DNA from: Shinella lacus
Lineage (GTDB): Bacteria > Pseudomonadota > Alphaproteobacteria > Rhizobiales > Rhizobiaceae
Reading direction: 5' to 3'
DNA: 64,000 bases
Assembly: GCF_010994755.1 (NCBI RefSeq)
Contig: NZ_WHSB02000022.1
Coordinates: 1-64,000, forward strand
Below, in pieces: positions 1 through 7,529 of this stretch. Below the pieces are notes generated by a model that saw only the letters and a program-made list of their open reading frames with translations, had not been told where the DNA came from and ran no database searches. Both the position numbers and the translations under genes were made by a program. Each line of letters opens with the position of its first letter. Positions within the stretch are counted from its first letter, which is position 1.

Positions 1-74
1 AAAAAATAGCTTGAGTCGGAAACTGCCTCCTCTGTAGGCAGGGATTGGGAAAATCGCAGATTCGGAGACGAGGG

Positions 75-1094
75 ATGGAAAAGGCACCCGTAGATGCAAG
101 ACCTGGCGCCCGCATGGTTGACGTGGCACGCTTGGCAGGAGTCTCGCATATGACCGTATCGAACTGCTTCAAGCATCCGGACAAAGTGATCCCGGAAACA
201 CGACTGAAGGTGCTCGAAGCGGCGGCCCGGCTGGGTTATGTGCCGAACCTGATTGCAGGAAACCTGGTGTCCGGACGCAGCAAGGTGATTGCCGCAATCA
301 TTCCGACCATTCAGAATTCGAGCTTCGCCGACATGATCATGGGGCTCGAGCAGGAACTCGATGCGCATGGCTATCACTTGATCGTCTCGGTCGTAGGCTC
401 TTCCGATCGGGAATATGATGCCGTGCGAGCGCTCATCGGACGCCGCGTCGACGGGATCGTGCTCACTGGCGTCGATCGGGATGAGTCGACCTTCCGCTTG
501 CTCGAACAGTCCGGCATACCCACGGTCGAAACATGGAGCCTGAACGGGCCGTTCGTCGACATGGGGGTTGGATTCATGGACCGCGCGGCTTCACGCGATG
601 CCACACAATTGATGATCGACAAGGGACTGCGAAGGATCGGCGTCGTCGGCTATGAAACCGGGGAGAAACACAGATACCAGGAGCGGCTGGCCGGTTTCAT
701 GGATGCCATGGCAGCCGCTGGTTTGCCGACCGATCTTGTTGCGCTGGTGCCTCTGAAACTGGGCTTCCCCGGTGGCAGGATGGCGCTCGCGGAACTTATA
801 GCCAAGGACGCTAAACTGGAGGGGGTTTTCTGTTACACGGACGTTCTCGCTTCGGGCGTGGTTTTCGACTGCATGAGGCGAAATTGGCAGATTCCAGACA
901 GGCTCTCCGTCGTCGGATATGGCGATTATGAGATTGCAGCCGAGTTGTCGCCCGGCTTGACCACTGTGCGATCGCCCGGGGACAAGATTGGCCAGGAAGC
1001 GGCGCGAATGATCATCGCGCGGTACTCTGACAAGAAGGTACGAAAGAAAATCGCAGATGTAGGTTACAGCATCATTCGGCGGGGAAGCGTTTAG
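75..1094 (+). CDS. LacI-family transcriptional regulator
   Basis: A DNA-binding repressor of the LacI/GalR family. The N-terminal helix-turn-helix (about residues 14-60, around VDVARLAGVSHMTVSNCF) is followed by a PurR/GluR-like periplasmic-binding-protein fold that would bind a small effector. An upstream in-frame ATG exists at 45, but the ATG at 75 sits just behind GGAGACGAGGG and gives the usual family length (339 aa). No target operon can be assigned: the left neighbour is outside the window and the right side is gene debris. Family call firm, ligand unknown. Confidence 0.9.
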   Translation: MEKAPVDARPGARMVDVARLAGVSHMTVSNCFKHPDKVIPETRLKVLEAAARLGYVPNLIAGNLVSGRSKVIAAIIPTIQNSSFADMIMGLEQELDAHGYHLIVSVVGSSDREYDAVRALIGRRVDGIVLTGVDRDESTFRLLEQSGIPTVETWSLNGPFVDMGVGFMDRAASRDATQLMIDKGLRRIGVVGYETGEKHRYQERLAGFMDAMAAAGLPTDLVALVPLKLGFPGGRMALAELIAKDAKLEGVFCYTDVLASGVVFDCMRRNWQIPDRLSVVGYGDYEIAAELSPGLTTVRSPGDKIGQEAARMIIARYSDKKVRKKIADVGYSIIRRGSV

Positions 1095-1105
1095 CAAGCT
1101 CCAGT

Positions 1106-1348
1106 CTAGCATATTGCCGCCTTGAGATAGCGGACCGTCACACTGCTTTTTTCACCGGCACCATCCTGTGGGTCGCCACTGGCGACGATATTTCCACCCT
1201 CCTCGCCCGCGCCAGCCCGCCCGAGGTCGACTATCCAATCGACCTGGGCAACGATGCGCATGTCATGCTCGACCACGATTACCATATTGCCGGAATCGGC
1301 AAGTCCCTGAAGGTGGCGCATCAAGCGGTCGGCATCCATTCTATGCAA
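1106..1348 (-). pseudogene. C-terminal fragment of a UvrA-like excinuclease ATPase
   Basis: The peptide reads [15 protein letters not shown], then VIVVEHDM and VDWIVDLG, then GGNIVASG. These are the last segments of UvrA-type ABC ATPases (D-loop/H-loop region and the DLGPGAG-EEGG tail, here altered to LGRAGAG). About 80 residues remain of a protein normally over 800 aa, so the rest, including Walker A, is gone. It lies back to back with the LacI gene and belongs to the debris zone. No function is expected. Confidence 0.7.
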
Positions 1349-1668
1349 AATCGGGTCAAAGAATGCGATCGCTATTCACGGCTCATCTAGGCAATCGCGA
1401 GAAATCTTCAAACCACTAGCCATATACTAGTATGGAGTATATGCAGGTTGCTCGCAGCGAGTAACAAGGGCGGAGAGCTTGCTTTCCAGCATCCGCGCAC
1501 ATACGAAACGGCGATCTGCCATGGATAGGCCGACGGCTTTGAACAGCCATCCATCTTACGAGTTCGCGCACGGTGCTATTATCCCCCTCTGACAAGGACG
1601 ACGCGGGAATCTTGGAAGAAACTAGCCTCCTGTATAGTATGATACGGGCCATGAAATAGGATAACTTG
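1349..1668. other. Intergenic stretch with palindrome and FrmR-type operator
   Basis: No credible gene. It contains a perfect 10-bp palindrome ATACTAGTAT at 1424-1433 and, close to the next gene, the FrmR-type operator listed separately. Confidence 0.5.
1624..1641 (-). promoter_or_regulatory. Putative FrmR-type operator, copy 1
   Basis: Read on the minus strand the motif is CATACTATACAGGAGGC. It lies 27 nt upstream of the repressor start at 1669. The same motif, CATACTnTACArGGGGG, occurs at the same distance and in the same relative orientation before the other two frmR-like genes (2497 and 14306). G-tracts flanked by AT-rich half-sites are typical of CsoR/RcnR/FrmR operators. Autoregulation is inferred. 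Confidence 0.55.
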
Positions 1669-1956
1669 ATGCTACAGACACCGGAAGAGAAGAAGCGGGC
1701 CATCACGCGCCTTCGTCGCATCAAGGGGCAAGCAGAGGCACTGGACAGTGCCATCGAGGCCAACACCGGCTGCGGTGCACTTTTGGAGCAGATTGTCGCC
1801 ATGCGAGGAGCGGCAAATGGACTGATGGCGGAAGTCATGGAGAGTCATTTTCGTGAGACGTTTGGTCAAGATCAAAAGCCCTCGACGCAGCGCGCAGGCG
1901 ACGTCGATGATGAGATCGACGACGTGATGAAGATCTTGCGGACCTATCTCAAGTAG
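1669..1956 (+). CDS. FrmR/RcnR-type (CsoR family) transcriptional repressor
   Basis: An all-helical 95-aa repressor of the DUF156/CsoR-RcnR-FrmR family. Diagnostic segments are TPEEKKRAITRLRRIKGQAEAL, the effector cysteine at position 35 (NTGC), RGAANGLMAEV and ESHFRE. E. coli FrmR senses formaldehyde by cross-linking Pro2 to Cys35. Here residue 2 is leucine, so the sensing chemistry may differ (metal or another electrophile). The ATG at 1669 is chosen over the adjacent in-frame TTG. No intact target gene lies beside it, and a stem-loop follows at 1997. Confidence 0.85.
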   Translation: MLQTPEEKKRAITRLRRIKGQAEALDSAIEANTGCGALLEQIVAMRGAANGLMAEVMESHFRETFGQDQKPSTQRAGDVDDEIDDVMKILRTYLK

Positions 1957-1996
1957 CCTGATCTTACGCTGCCGGACGGCTCGATGAGTTGCCTAG

Positions 1997-2032
1997 AGAA
2001 ATTCCGGTGAAATCCGGCTCAACGGAATTTCT
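1997..2032. repeat. Perfect 10-bp inverted repeat (stem-loop)
   Basis: AGAAATTCCG at 1997-2006 and CGGAATTTCT at 2023-2032 are exact complements around a 16-nt loop, 40 bp after the FrmR-type gene. It may be a terminator or the end of a lost mobile element. The T-run downstream (TTGTTTTTAC) is 10 nt away, so terminator function is uncertain. Confidence 0.5.
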
Positions 2033-2095
2033 ATAATATATTGTTTTTACAGTATTATAAGACACAAAAGCGAAGCCGCTTTGGCTAGAAATGCT

Positions 2096-2334
2096 TTAGT
2101 GAGCTTGGCCCCATGCTATGAGAAAGCCGAATTTGCCGAACTGTCCACCAAATCGCCAAGACGACAACAGGAACAAGGGCAGAAATCGCCAATTCGGCGC
2201 CACCCCATCATGCAATCCAGGTACCCCCTTGATGAGATACGCGAGGAGGCCGACGACATAGTAAGAGATTGCGGCAACCGACAAACCTCGACCGTTTGCT
2301 GCAACCGTAATTACAGCTTCGCCCGGTCGTTCAG
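2096..2334 (-). pseudogene. Decayed C-terminus of a DUF3422-family membrane-anchored protein
   Basis: Three reading frames together give the DUF3422 tail. MQQTVE lies in one frame, GLSVAAISYYVVGLLAYL-KG in a second, and a hydrophobic end ALVPVVVLAIWWTVRQIR in the third. At least two indels have therefore accumulated. Only the C-terminal two-helix membrane anchor remains of a protein normally over 400 aa. It is joined directly to a truncated FrmR gene. The function of DUF3422 proteins is not established. Confidence 0.7.
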
Positions 2335-2470
2335 GCATTGTCACGATCTGCTGGAGCAATGGGGCGCAGTCGGTTCCGGCTTCGATCGCACGTTCCAACG
2401 CTTCTGCCTGTCCCCTGATGCGCCGTAGACGTATGATCACCAGCTTCTTCTCTTCTGGTGAATTTCGCAT
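2335..2470 (-). pseudogene. Truncated FrmR-type repressor (N-terminal 45 residues)
   Basis: It starts like its two relatives in the window (SPEEKKLVIIRLRRIRGQAEAL, then GTDCAPLLQQIV). It breaks at IVTM, where the family continues RGAANGLM, and runs into the DUF3422 relic. Helix 2 and the ESHxRE segment are missing, so it cannot form the normal repressor dimer. Residue 2 is Arg. The promoter/operator region in front is well preserved, which suggests a recent break. Confidence 0.75.
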
Positions 2471-2496
2471 CGCGTTTTCCTGAATGATGGACGTAA

Positions 2497-2514
2497 CATA
2501 CTTTACAAGGGGGA
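2497..2514 (+). promoter_or_regulatory. Putative FrmR-type operator, copy 2
   Basis: CATACTTTACAAGGGGGAG begins 26 nt upstream of the truncated repressor at 2470. It is nearly identical, including the following GTTTCAACCCT, to the site before the intact repressor at 14279. Confidence 0.55.
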
Positions 2515-2772
2515 GTTTCAACCCTGTCTCAAGGCGTCGACATTTGCGCGGCAGTTCTGTTTTTTGGAACTGAGAGGCAGACAGGAAGTCGGAAGGCGAT
2601 GCGCGCCCGGGGCAGATGGCGGTTCCGCCCGGAAATCTCAGGCTGACATGGCAGGTGCGATCCAGCATGAGCACGGAAAAGCCCAAGGCATGTCCCGCCG
2701 GGTTTCGGGTGTCCCGCCCAGAATGAGATGTTATCGGTGTCGCTGAACGTGCTGCCGTCGTCCACGCTCGGC

Positions 2773-3030
2773 TTAGGAGATCGAACGTCTATTCCCTCCG
2801 GGACTGAGTATGCCTCGACGGTGCAATTGCGAGAGGGGTAATAGCATCTTAAAGCAGGAATCTAGGATAGGCCTTCGCCAAATTTGAACAGCCCAATTGA
2901 TCGAGAGGACCGGACGTGATGAATAATGGTGTCTTCCTCTTACCTGGTTATCTGACGCTTGTGCAATAAAAGTTTGACCATCTACAGCAAGGATGAATGG
3001 TCTAGAATATTCGTCCGATTCATCGATCAT
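2773..3030 (-). CDS. Hypothetical 85-aa protein with a perfect ribosome binding site
   Basis: I do not recognise the product. It is listed because a perfect AGGAGGT lies 5 nt before its ATG at 3030, which is unusual for a chance frame. The first 40 codons are AT-rich and read like a normal hydrophilic N-terminus (MIDESDEYSRPFILAVDGQT). The rest has an odd composition and may be out of frame, so this may be the 5' end of a broken gene. The neighbouring stretch 2516-2772 shows no gene I can support. Confidence 0.25.
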   Translation of the reverse strand: MIDESDEYSRPFILAVDGQTFIAQASDNQVRGRHHYSSRPVLSINWAVQIWRRPILDSCFKMLLPLSQLHRRGILSPGGNRRSIS

Positions 3031-3109
3031 GTATTACCTCCTGAATTGACCGCACATTTCCTCAACGGAGCAAAGAAAACCGAAGCTCAATGGCCGCGAC
3101 AGGACGGCC

Positions 3110-3490
3110 TCACACTGCGAGAGAGGCGGTGATCTCGATTTCGACTTTGGCTCCGCGTGCGGGGATTTGGCATATCAGGAACGTGCTGGTGGGCCGAATA
3201 TCCTTGAACACCTCTCCAAGGACCGGGCTTACGGCCTCGGCGGCTTCAAGATCCGTTACGTACACCCGGCTTGCCACCGCATTGGCGAGGCTTGCCCCCG
3301 CTTTCTGCAATGCGTCCTCGACGTCCGCGAACGCATTGCGCGCCTGGTCCGCGGCATCCGGAGGGAACAGGCCCGTTGCCTTGTCGCGCCCCGTCGTGCC
3401 GGACACATAGATCGTCGTCCCGTCGATCACGGCCTTGGCGTAGCCCGCGGTCGTTTCGGAAGGGGCACCGGAAAAGATTCTCTTTGGCAT
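3110..3490 (-). CDS. RidA/YjgF/UK114-family protein (module A)
   Basis: A 126-aa Rid-family protein. Members form trimers with active sites at the subunit interfaces, and many hydrolyse enamine/imine intermediates or are 2-aminomuconate-type deaminases. The start at 3490 has GGAGACAAGA in front and matches its paralog at 35894 (both begin with a short lead, then RIFSGAPSE). By eye the paralogs are about 60 percent identical. The arginine that anchors the substrate carboxylate in classical RidA appears replaced (RPTSTFLICQIP). It is the last gene of the operon running from 9020, behind a flavin amine oxidase whose imine product it could hydrolyse. Confidence 0.88.
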   Translation of the reverse strand: MPKRIFSGAPSETTAGYAKAVIDGTTIYVSGTTGRDKATGLFPPDAADQARNAFADVEDALQKAGASLANAVASRVYVTDLEAAEAVSPVLGEVFKDIRPTSTFLICQIPARGAKVEIEITASLAV

Positions 3491-3532
3491 TCTTGTCTCC
3501 ATGTCAGGCGGATCGGTTCGTTTGGATCGTTG

Positions 3533-4804
3533 TCAGAAGCGGGCCGGTGAGAGAGCCGAGATATCCACCGATGGGGATTGCCCCGCCGCAAGTTCGGCCA
3601 TGACTTTCCCGGCCATCGGTCCCAGTCCGAAACCATGGCCGCTAAATCCGGTTGCGACGAGAAGCCCTTCGACCGCCTCGACCTTGCCCATGACGGGAAC
3701 GACGTCGGGAAGGGTATCGATGATGCCGGCCCAAACGGTGTCGATGGCAACTTCCGCCAATGCCGGCAGGAACCTGCGCAATTCGGCCTGGGCCTGCCGG
3801 ACGCGATGAAGGGCGGGCTGCACGGCTTCGCGGGTGGGCGCGATATCCGCTATCGGCGCGGCGCGACGCGAGGGGACGAAGGGCTGGATGGGACCCAGAT
3901 AGTTGATCCGCGCCGCATCCGGATTGCCTTTTCTCGTCTCCCGATAATGGCGCATATACCGCCAGGAATCGAGCCGCACGTCATACTCTCCCCCCGCCAC
4001 CGACAAAACGATCGCTCCGTTCACATCCTGCCGAAGGCCGGTCTGCGGCAACGAGATACAGGGATCGATGGTCAAGTGCGGCACGGGCAGGGAGCGTGCG
4101 ACGGTTGCTCGTATTCTTTCCTGGGGAAGATCGTATCCGACCGCGCGCAGGAGCCTGCCGCTTCCCGTGCCGGCGGCGCAGAGAACCGTATCGGCGCGGT
4201 AAAGCCTGCCATCGATCCAGACGCCGTGAATGCGTCCGGCCTGGATATCCAGGCGCTTCACGCTCCCGCCGAGGACGACCGAGACGCCCCGCTCGACGGC
4301 GGCCTCGAACAGCGCACGCGTGGCGCGTCCCGGTTCCGCCCGCCCGTCCGAGGCGGTGAACATCGCGCCTCGAACGCCGGCCTTTTCCGAAAGGAAGGGG
4401 AGTTTTCCGGCAACCTCGGCCGGGGTCAGCAGTTCGGTATCGAGACCGAAGTCCTTCGCCTTGGCCTGCCAGTCCGCCTGATGGGCCACGTCCGCGTCAT
4501 TGACCGCCAGGACGATGTTGCCGCCGCAAAACCAGCCGACGCTGCGTCCGAGATCCTTTTCAAGACCGTTCCACAGGCGCAGCGAGGCCATGGCGAGAGG
4601 AAGCTCGCGGAAGTCCCGTCCCTGCTGGCGGACGAAGCCAAGATTGCGGCCGGATTGCGCGGAGCCCGGCGTGTCGCGCTCGACGAGCAGGACACGCAGG
4701 CCGGAACGCGCGGCATAAAGCGCCGCCGAGCACCCGACGATGCCGCCGCCGCCGACGATCAGATCCCATGCGTTCGATCCGTGAAGGTTTCCCCGAGCGC
4801 CCAT
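3533..4804 (-). CDS. FAD-dependent oxidoreductase, D-amino acid oxidase (DAO) fold
   Basis: A 423-aa DAO-superfamily flavoenzyme. The N-terminal dinucleotide motif is GGGGIVGCSAALYAARSG with an acidic residue at the end of the second strand (LLVERD). SAQSGRNLGFVRQQGR is a typical FAD contact, and the C-terminal FAD segment is GFSGHGFGLGPMAGK. The likely reaction is oxidation of an amino or imino acid to the imine with transfer to O2 or quinone. Its start codon directly follows the stop of the ABC ATPase gene, and RidA follows 42 bp later, suggesting import, oxidation, then imine hydrolysis. Substrate unknown. Confidence 0.88.
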   Translation of the reverse strand: MGARGNLHGSNAWDLIVGGGGIVGCSAALYAARSGLRVLLVERDTPGSAQSGRNLGFVRQQGRDFRELPLAMASLRLWNGLEKDLGRSVGWFCGGNIVLAVNDADVAHQADWQAKAKDFGLDTELLTPAEVAGKLPFLSEKAGVRGAMFTASDGRAEPGRATRALFEAAVERGVSVVLGGSVKRLDIQAGRIHGVWIDGRLYRADTVLCAAGTGSGRLLRAVGYDLPQERIRATVARSLPVPHLTIDPCISLPQTGLRQDVNGAIVLSVAGGEYDVRLDSWRYMRHYRETRKGNPDAARINYLGPIQPFVPSRRAAPIADIAPTREAVQPALHRVRQAQAELRRFLPALAEVAIDTVWAGIIDTLPDVVPVMGKVEAVEGLLVATGFSGHGFGLGPMAGKVMAELAAGQSPSVDISALSPARF

Positions 4805-5569
4805 TCAATGAACCTTCGCCATGAAGGAGCGGGTACGCTCGAAAGCGGCGCTGTTGAATATCTCGGAAGGCGCGCCCAGTTCCACGATCCTGCCTGCCTG
4901 CATGAAGGCAATGCGATTGCAGACCTCGCGCGCGAAGGACATCTCGTGGGTGACCACCATCATCGTAAGGCCCTCGTCCGCCAGGGATCGCATGACGTCA
5001 AGGACTTCCCCGACCAGTTCCGGGTCGAGCGCGCTGGTGGGCTCGTCGAAGAGCAGGACCTTGGGCTTCATCGCCAACGCCCGCGCGATGGCGACGCGCT
5101 GCTGCTGCCCGCCGGACAACATCCGGGGATAATTCTGCATCTTGTCGGCCAGGCCGACGCGCGCCAGAAGCTCGACCGCCAGCGCCTCGGCCTCCCGCCT
5201 TGCAATGCCGAGAACATGGACGGGCGCCTCCATGACGTTCTCGAGGGCGGTCTTGTGCCCGAACAGATTGAAGTTCTGGAACACCATTCCGATCCGCGCC
5301 CGCTGCCGGGCGATCTGTCTTTCCGACAGCTCGTAGGCAAAGTTTCCGTCACGCCGATAGCCGATCAGCTCCCCATCGACCGTGATGCTTCCCTGCTCGA
5401 TCCGTTCGAGGTGATTGACGCAGCGCAGGAGGGTCGACTTGCCCGAACCGGACGGGCCGATCAGGCTGATGACCTCGCCGGCCGCGACGTCAAGATTGAT
5501 GTCGTGCAGCACCGGCAAGCTGCCATATCTTTTCGACACCCGGTCAAAGACAATCATCGGATCTGACAT
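4805..5569 (-). CDS. Polar amino-acid type ABC transporter ATP-binding protein
   Basis: A 254-aa ATPase of the GlnQ/HisP class. Walker A is GPSGSGKST, the Q-loop VFQNFNLF, the signature LSGGQQQR, Walker B VLLFDEPTSALD and the switch histidine is in VVTHEM. It powers import by the adjacent permease and periplasmic binding protein. The gene abuts the permease stop without a gap. The family usually carries basic or polar amino acids, opines or related compounds. The true substrate here is probably the compound oxidised by the downstream flavoenzyme. Confidence 0.93.
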   Translation of the reverse strand: MSDPMIVFDRVSKRYGSLPVLHDINLDVAAGEVISLIGPSGSGKSTLLRCVNHLERIEQGSITVDGELIGYRRDGNFAYELSERQIARQRARIGMVFQNFNLFGHKTALENVMEAPVHVLGIARREAEALAVELLARVGLADKMQNYPRMLSGGQQQRVAIARALAMKPKVLLFDEPTSALDPELVGEVLDVMRSLADEGLTMMVVTHEMSFAREVCNRIAFMQAGRIVELGAPSEIFNSAAFERTRSFMAKVH

Positions 5570-6481
5570 TTATCGAACCTTCCGGCGAAACAGGCGTCCT
5601 ACAGGGGTGATGGCGGTCACGGTCGACCGGCTGAAGTGCCGCTCTATCCGCATCTGGACGGCGCTCAGGATCGTGGTCGCCGCCAGGTACCATATGCAGG
5701 CGACGATCAGCAGCGGAATGGTCTGGAAATTCCGGGAATAGATCGTCTGGGCCGAGTAGAGCAGGTCGGCCAGCGAGATCACGCTCACCAGGGAGGAGGT
5801 TTTCAGCATGCCGATCGTCTGGTTGCCGGTCGGCGGGATGATCACGGGCATCGCCTGCGGCAGGACGATGCGCCACAGCGCCTTTCCACCGGTCATGCCC
5901 AGCGATTTCGCAGCCTGCCTTTGGCCCGGGTCCACCGACATCAGGCCGCTGCGGATGATCTCGGACATATAGGCGCCTTCGTTCAGTCCAAGACCCAGAA
6001 CCGCTGCCGTGACGGGCGATATGAGTGTGTTGGTGGGGATGGAAACCCACAGGGACGTGAACGGGATGCCGAGGGAAAGCTCGGGAAAGAGAGCGCCGAG
6101 ATTGTACCAGAATATGAGCTGGACAAGGACCGGGGTGCCGCGAAAGAACCAGATATAGGCATTGGCCACGGTCGAGATGACGACATTGTCCGTCATTGCG
6201 AGAATGGCGAATATCGTTCCGAGGACGACACCGATCGCCATGGTGACCAGCGTCAGCCACAGCGTCAGGGAAAGGCCCGAAAGGATACGGGCGTCGAACA
6301 GGTATTCTCCGACGACAGCCCATCCGAAATTGGGATTTGCCGCGATCATGTTCGCGCAATACAGCACGAAGACGATCAGCAGGGCCGCGGCCAGCCGCGT
6401 CTTCCAGGCGGTGGCCGGGACATAGGTCAGCACCGGCCGGTCCGATGGGCCCGTCAATGCCAGAGTTGAATCATTCGACAT
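5570..6481 (-). CDS. Amino-acid ABC transporter permease
   Basis: A 303-aa inner-membrane permease of the HisMQ/GlnP type. Several hydrophobic helices run from about residue 30. The conserved cytoplasmic loop is EIIRSGLMSVDPGQRQAAKSLGMT, which docks the ATPase. Only one permease gene is present, so it presumably works as a homodimer. A hairpin lies between it and the upstream binding-protein gene. Confidence 0.93.
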   Translation of the reverse strand: MSNDSTLALTGPSDRPVLTYVPATAWKTRLAAALLIVFVLYCANMIAANPNFGWAVVGEYLFDARILSGLSLTLWLTLVTMAIGVVLGTIFAILAMTDNVVISTVANAYIWFFRGTPVLVQLIFWYNLGALFPELSLGIPFTSLWVSIPTNTLISPVTAAVLGLGLNEGAYMSEIIRSGLMSVDPGQRQAAKSLGMTGGKALWRIVLPQAMPVIIPPTGNQTIGMLKTSSLVSVISLADLLYSAQTIYSRNFQTIPLLIVACIWYLAATTILSAVQMRIERHFSRSTVTAITPVGRLFRRKVR

Positions 6482-6513
6482 GATCGCTGTCTCTCAATAG
6501 TGGCCAGTCGGAT

Positions 6514-6541
6514 GCGGCCGGCGGCAGGGGCCACCGGCCGC
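6514..6541. repeat. GC-rich intercistronic stem-loop
   Basis: GCGGCCGG (6514-6521) pairs with CCGGCCGC (6534-6541) immediately after the binding-protein stop codon. No T-run follows. Hairpins at this position commonly stabilise the upstream message and attenuate the permease genes, keeping binding protein in excess. Confidence 0.6.
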
Positions 6542-6546
6542 GATTT

Positions 6547-7437
6547 TCATTCCGCAGCCGGAACAGTGGCAAGGTTGATGCCCGGCTCGTGTTCCATGGC
6601 CATCGGCGAGACAGTCCATTTCTCGTAGATCTTGTTGTAGTCGCCGTTCGCCCGGACTTCCTTCAGAGCCGCCAGCACGGCTTCGCCGAGGTCCATTTCA
6701 TCCTTGCGAAACGCGATGCCGCTCGGCATGCGGGCAAGGATCGGCATGCTGATGACCTTCACGGCACGCGGGGCAGCCTTCTGGATTTCCCCGGCCATGG
6801 CCGCGGAAGTCAGCACGAAATCGGTGCGCCCGGAATAGAGGGAAAGCAACGTCGACTCCGACGTCCCGAATTCGGAGACGGACGGCTTCTCCTTGCCGGC
6901 GGCGGCGCAGGCGTCGCCGATCTCCTTCGTGATCATGTCGACCCATTCGGTGCCGCTCTGCGCGGCTCCCTTCATGCCGCAAAGGCCGAGATGGTCGTCG
7001 ATCCCGCTTCCCTTTTCCTCAAGGACATAGGCGGAAGAGGTGGTGTAGCCGTAGTCGACGAAGCTGACGACCTTTTGCCGCTCCGCATTGTCGGTGATCC
7101 CCTCCATGGCGAGATCCCAACGACCGGACTGGACACCGGGGATGAGCGAGTCGAAGGCGACGGATGTCACCTCGATCTTCACCTCGAGACGGTCTGCGAT
7201 CGCATTCCAGAGATCGACTTCGAAGCCGACCATCTCGCCGGCATCGTTGATGGACTGAAAGGGAGGATATTTCGCGTCGGTCACCAGTTTGATGACCCCG
7301 GCATCCTTGTATTTCTGGGGCAGAATGTCGGCCGCCGACTGCGCATTGGCGGTGCCCGCCATGACAAGCAGGCCGATTGCGGCGATGGCGCCCACCGCGG
7401 AGACGGAACTGTAGCGTTTTACTCTCTCGAAAATCAT
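6547..7437 (-). CDS. Periplasmic amino-acid-type substrate-binding protein
   Basis: A family 3 solute-binding protein of 296 aa. An N-terminal signal peptide (basic start, hydrophobic core AIGLLVMAGTANA) has a likely cut near residue 32. Family segments include VTDAKYPPFQS, GEMVGFEVDLWNAIADRL and WDLAMEGITDNAERQKVVSFVDY. It delivers the ligand to the ABC permease downstream. The start at 7437 is preferred over an upstream in-frame ATG because AAAGGGGAA precedes it and the signal peptide then begins correctly. Confidence 0.92.
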   Translation of the reverse strand: MIFERVKRYSSVSAVGAIAAIGLLVMAGTANAQSAADILPQKYKDAGVIKLVTDAKYPPFQSINDAGEMVGFEVDLWNAIADRLEVKIEVTSVAFDSLIPGVQSGRWDLAMEGITDNAERQKVVSFVDYGYTTSSAYVLEEKGSGIDDHLGLCGMKGAAQSGTEWVDMITKEIGDACAAAGKEKPSVSEFGTSESTLLSLYSGRTDFVLTSAAMAGEIQKAAPRAVKVISMPILARMPSGIAFRKDEMDLGEAVLAALKEVRANGDYNKIYEKWTVSPMAMEHEPGINLATVPAAE

Positions 7438-7529
7438 GACGTGTTCCCCTTTTGTGGCCTCAGGTTGCCGACCAGCCACTCGGCCTGTTGTGGCTCGCCG
7501 TTGTGCCCCGATGAGATCGGCGTTTCGCT

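Noticed and set aside
1424-1433. ATACTAGTAT palindrome as an attachment site
   Set aside because: A 10-bp palindrome alone is weak evidence, and no second copy or integrase gene is present.
2529-2765. Open frames on both strands in the debris zone
   Set aside because: No family similarity, no ribosome binding site, and overlapping alternatives are equally open.
3578-5566. 662-codon plus-strand frame
   Set aside because: Mirror frame of the DAO flavoenzyme and ABC ATPase genes, with low-complexity, charge-biased translation.
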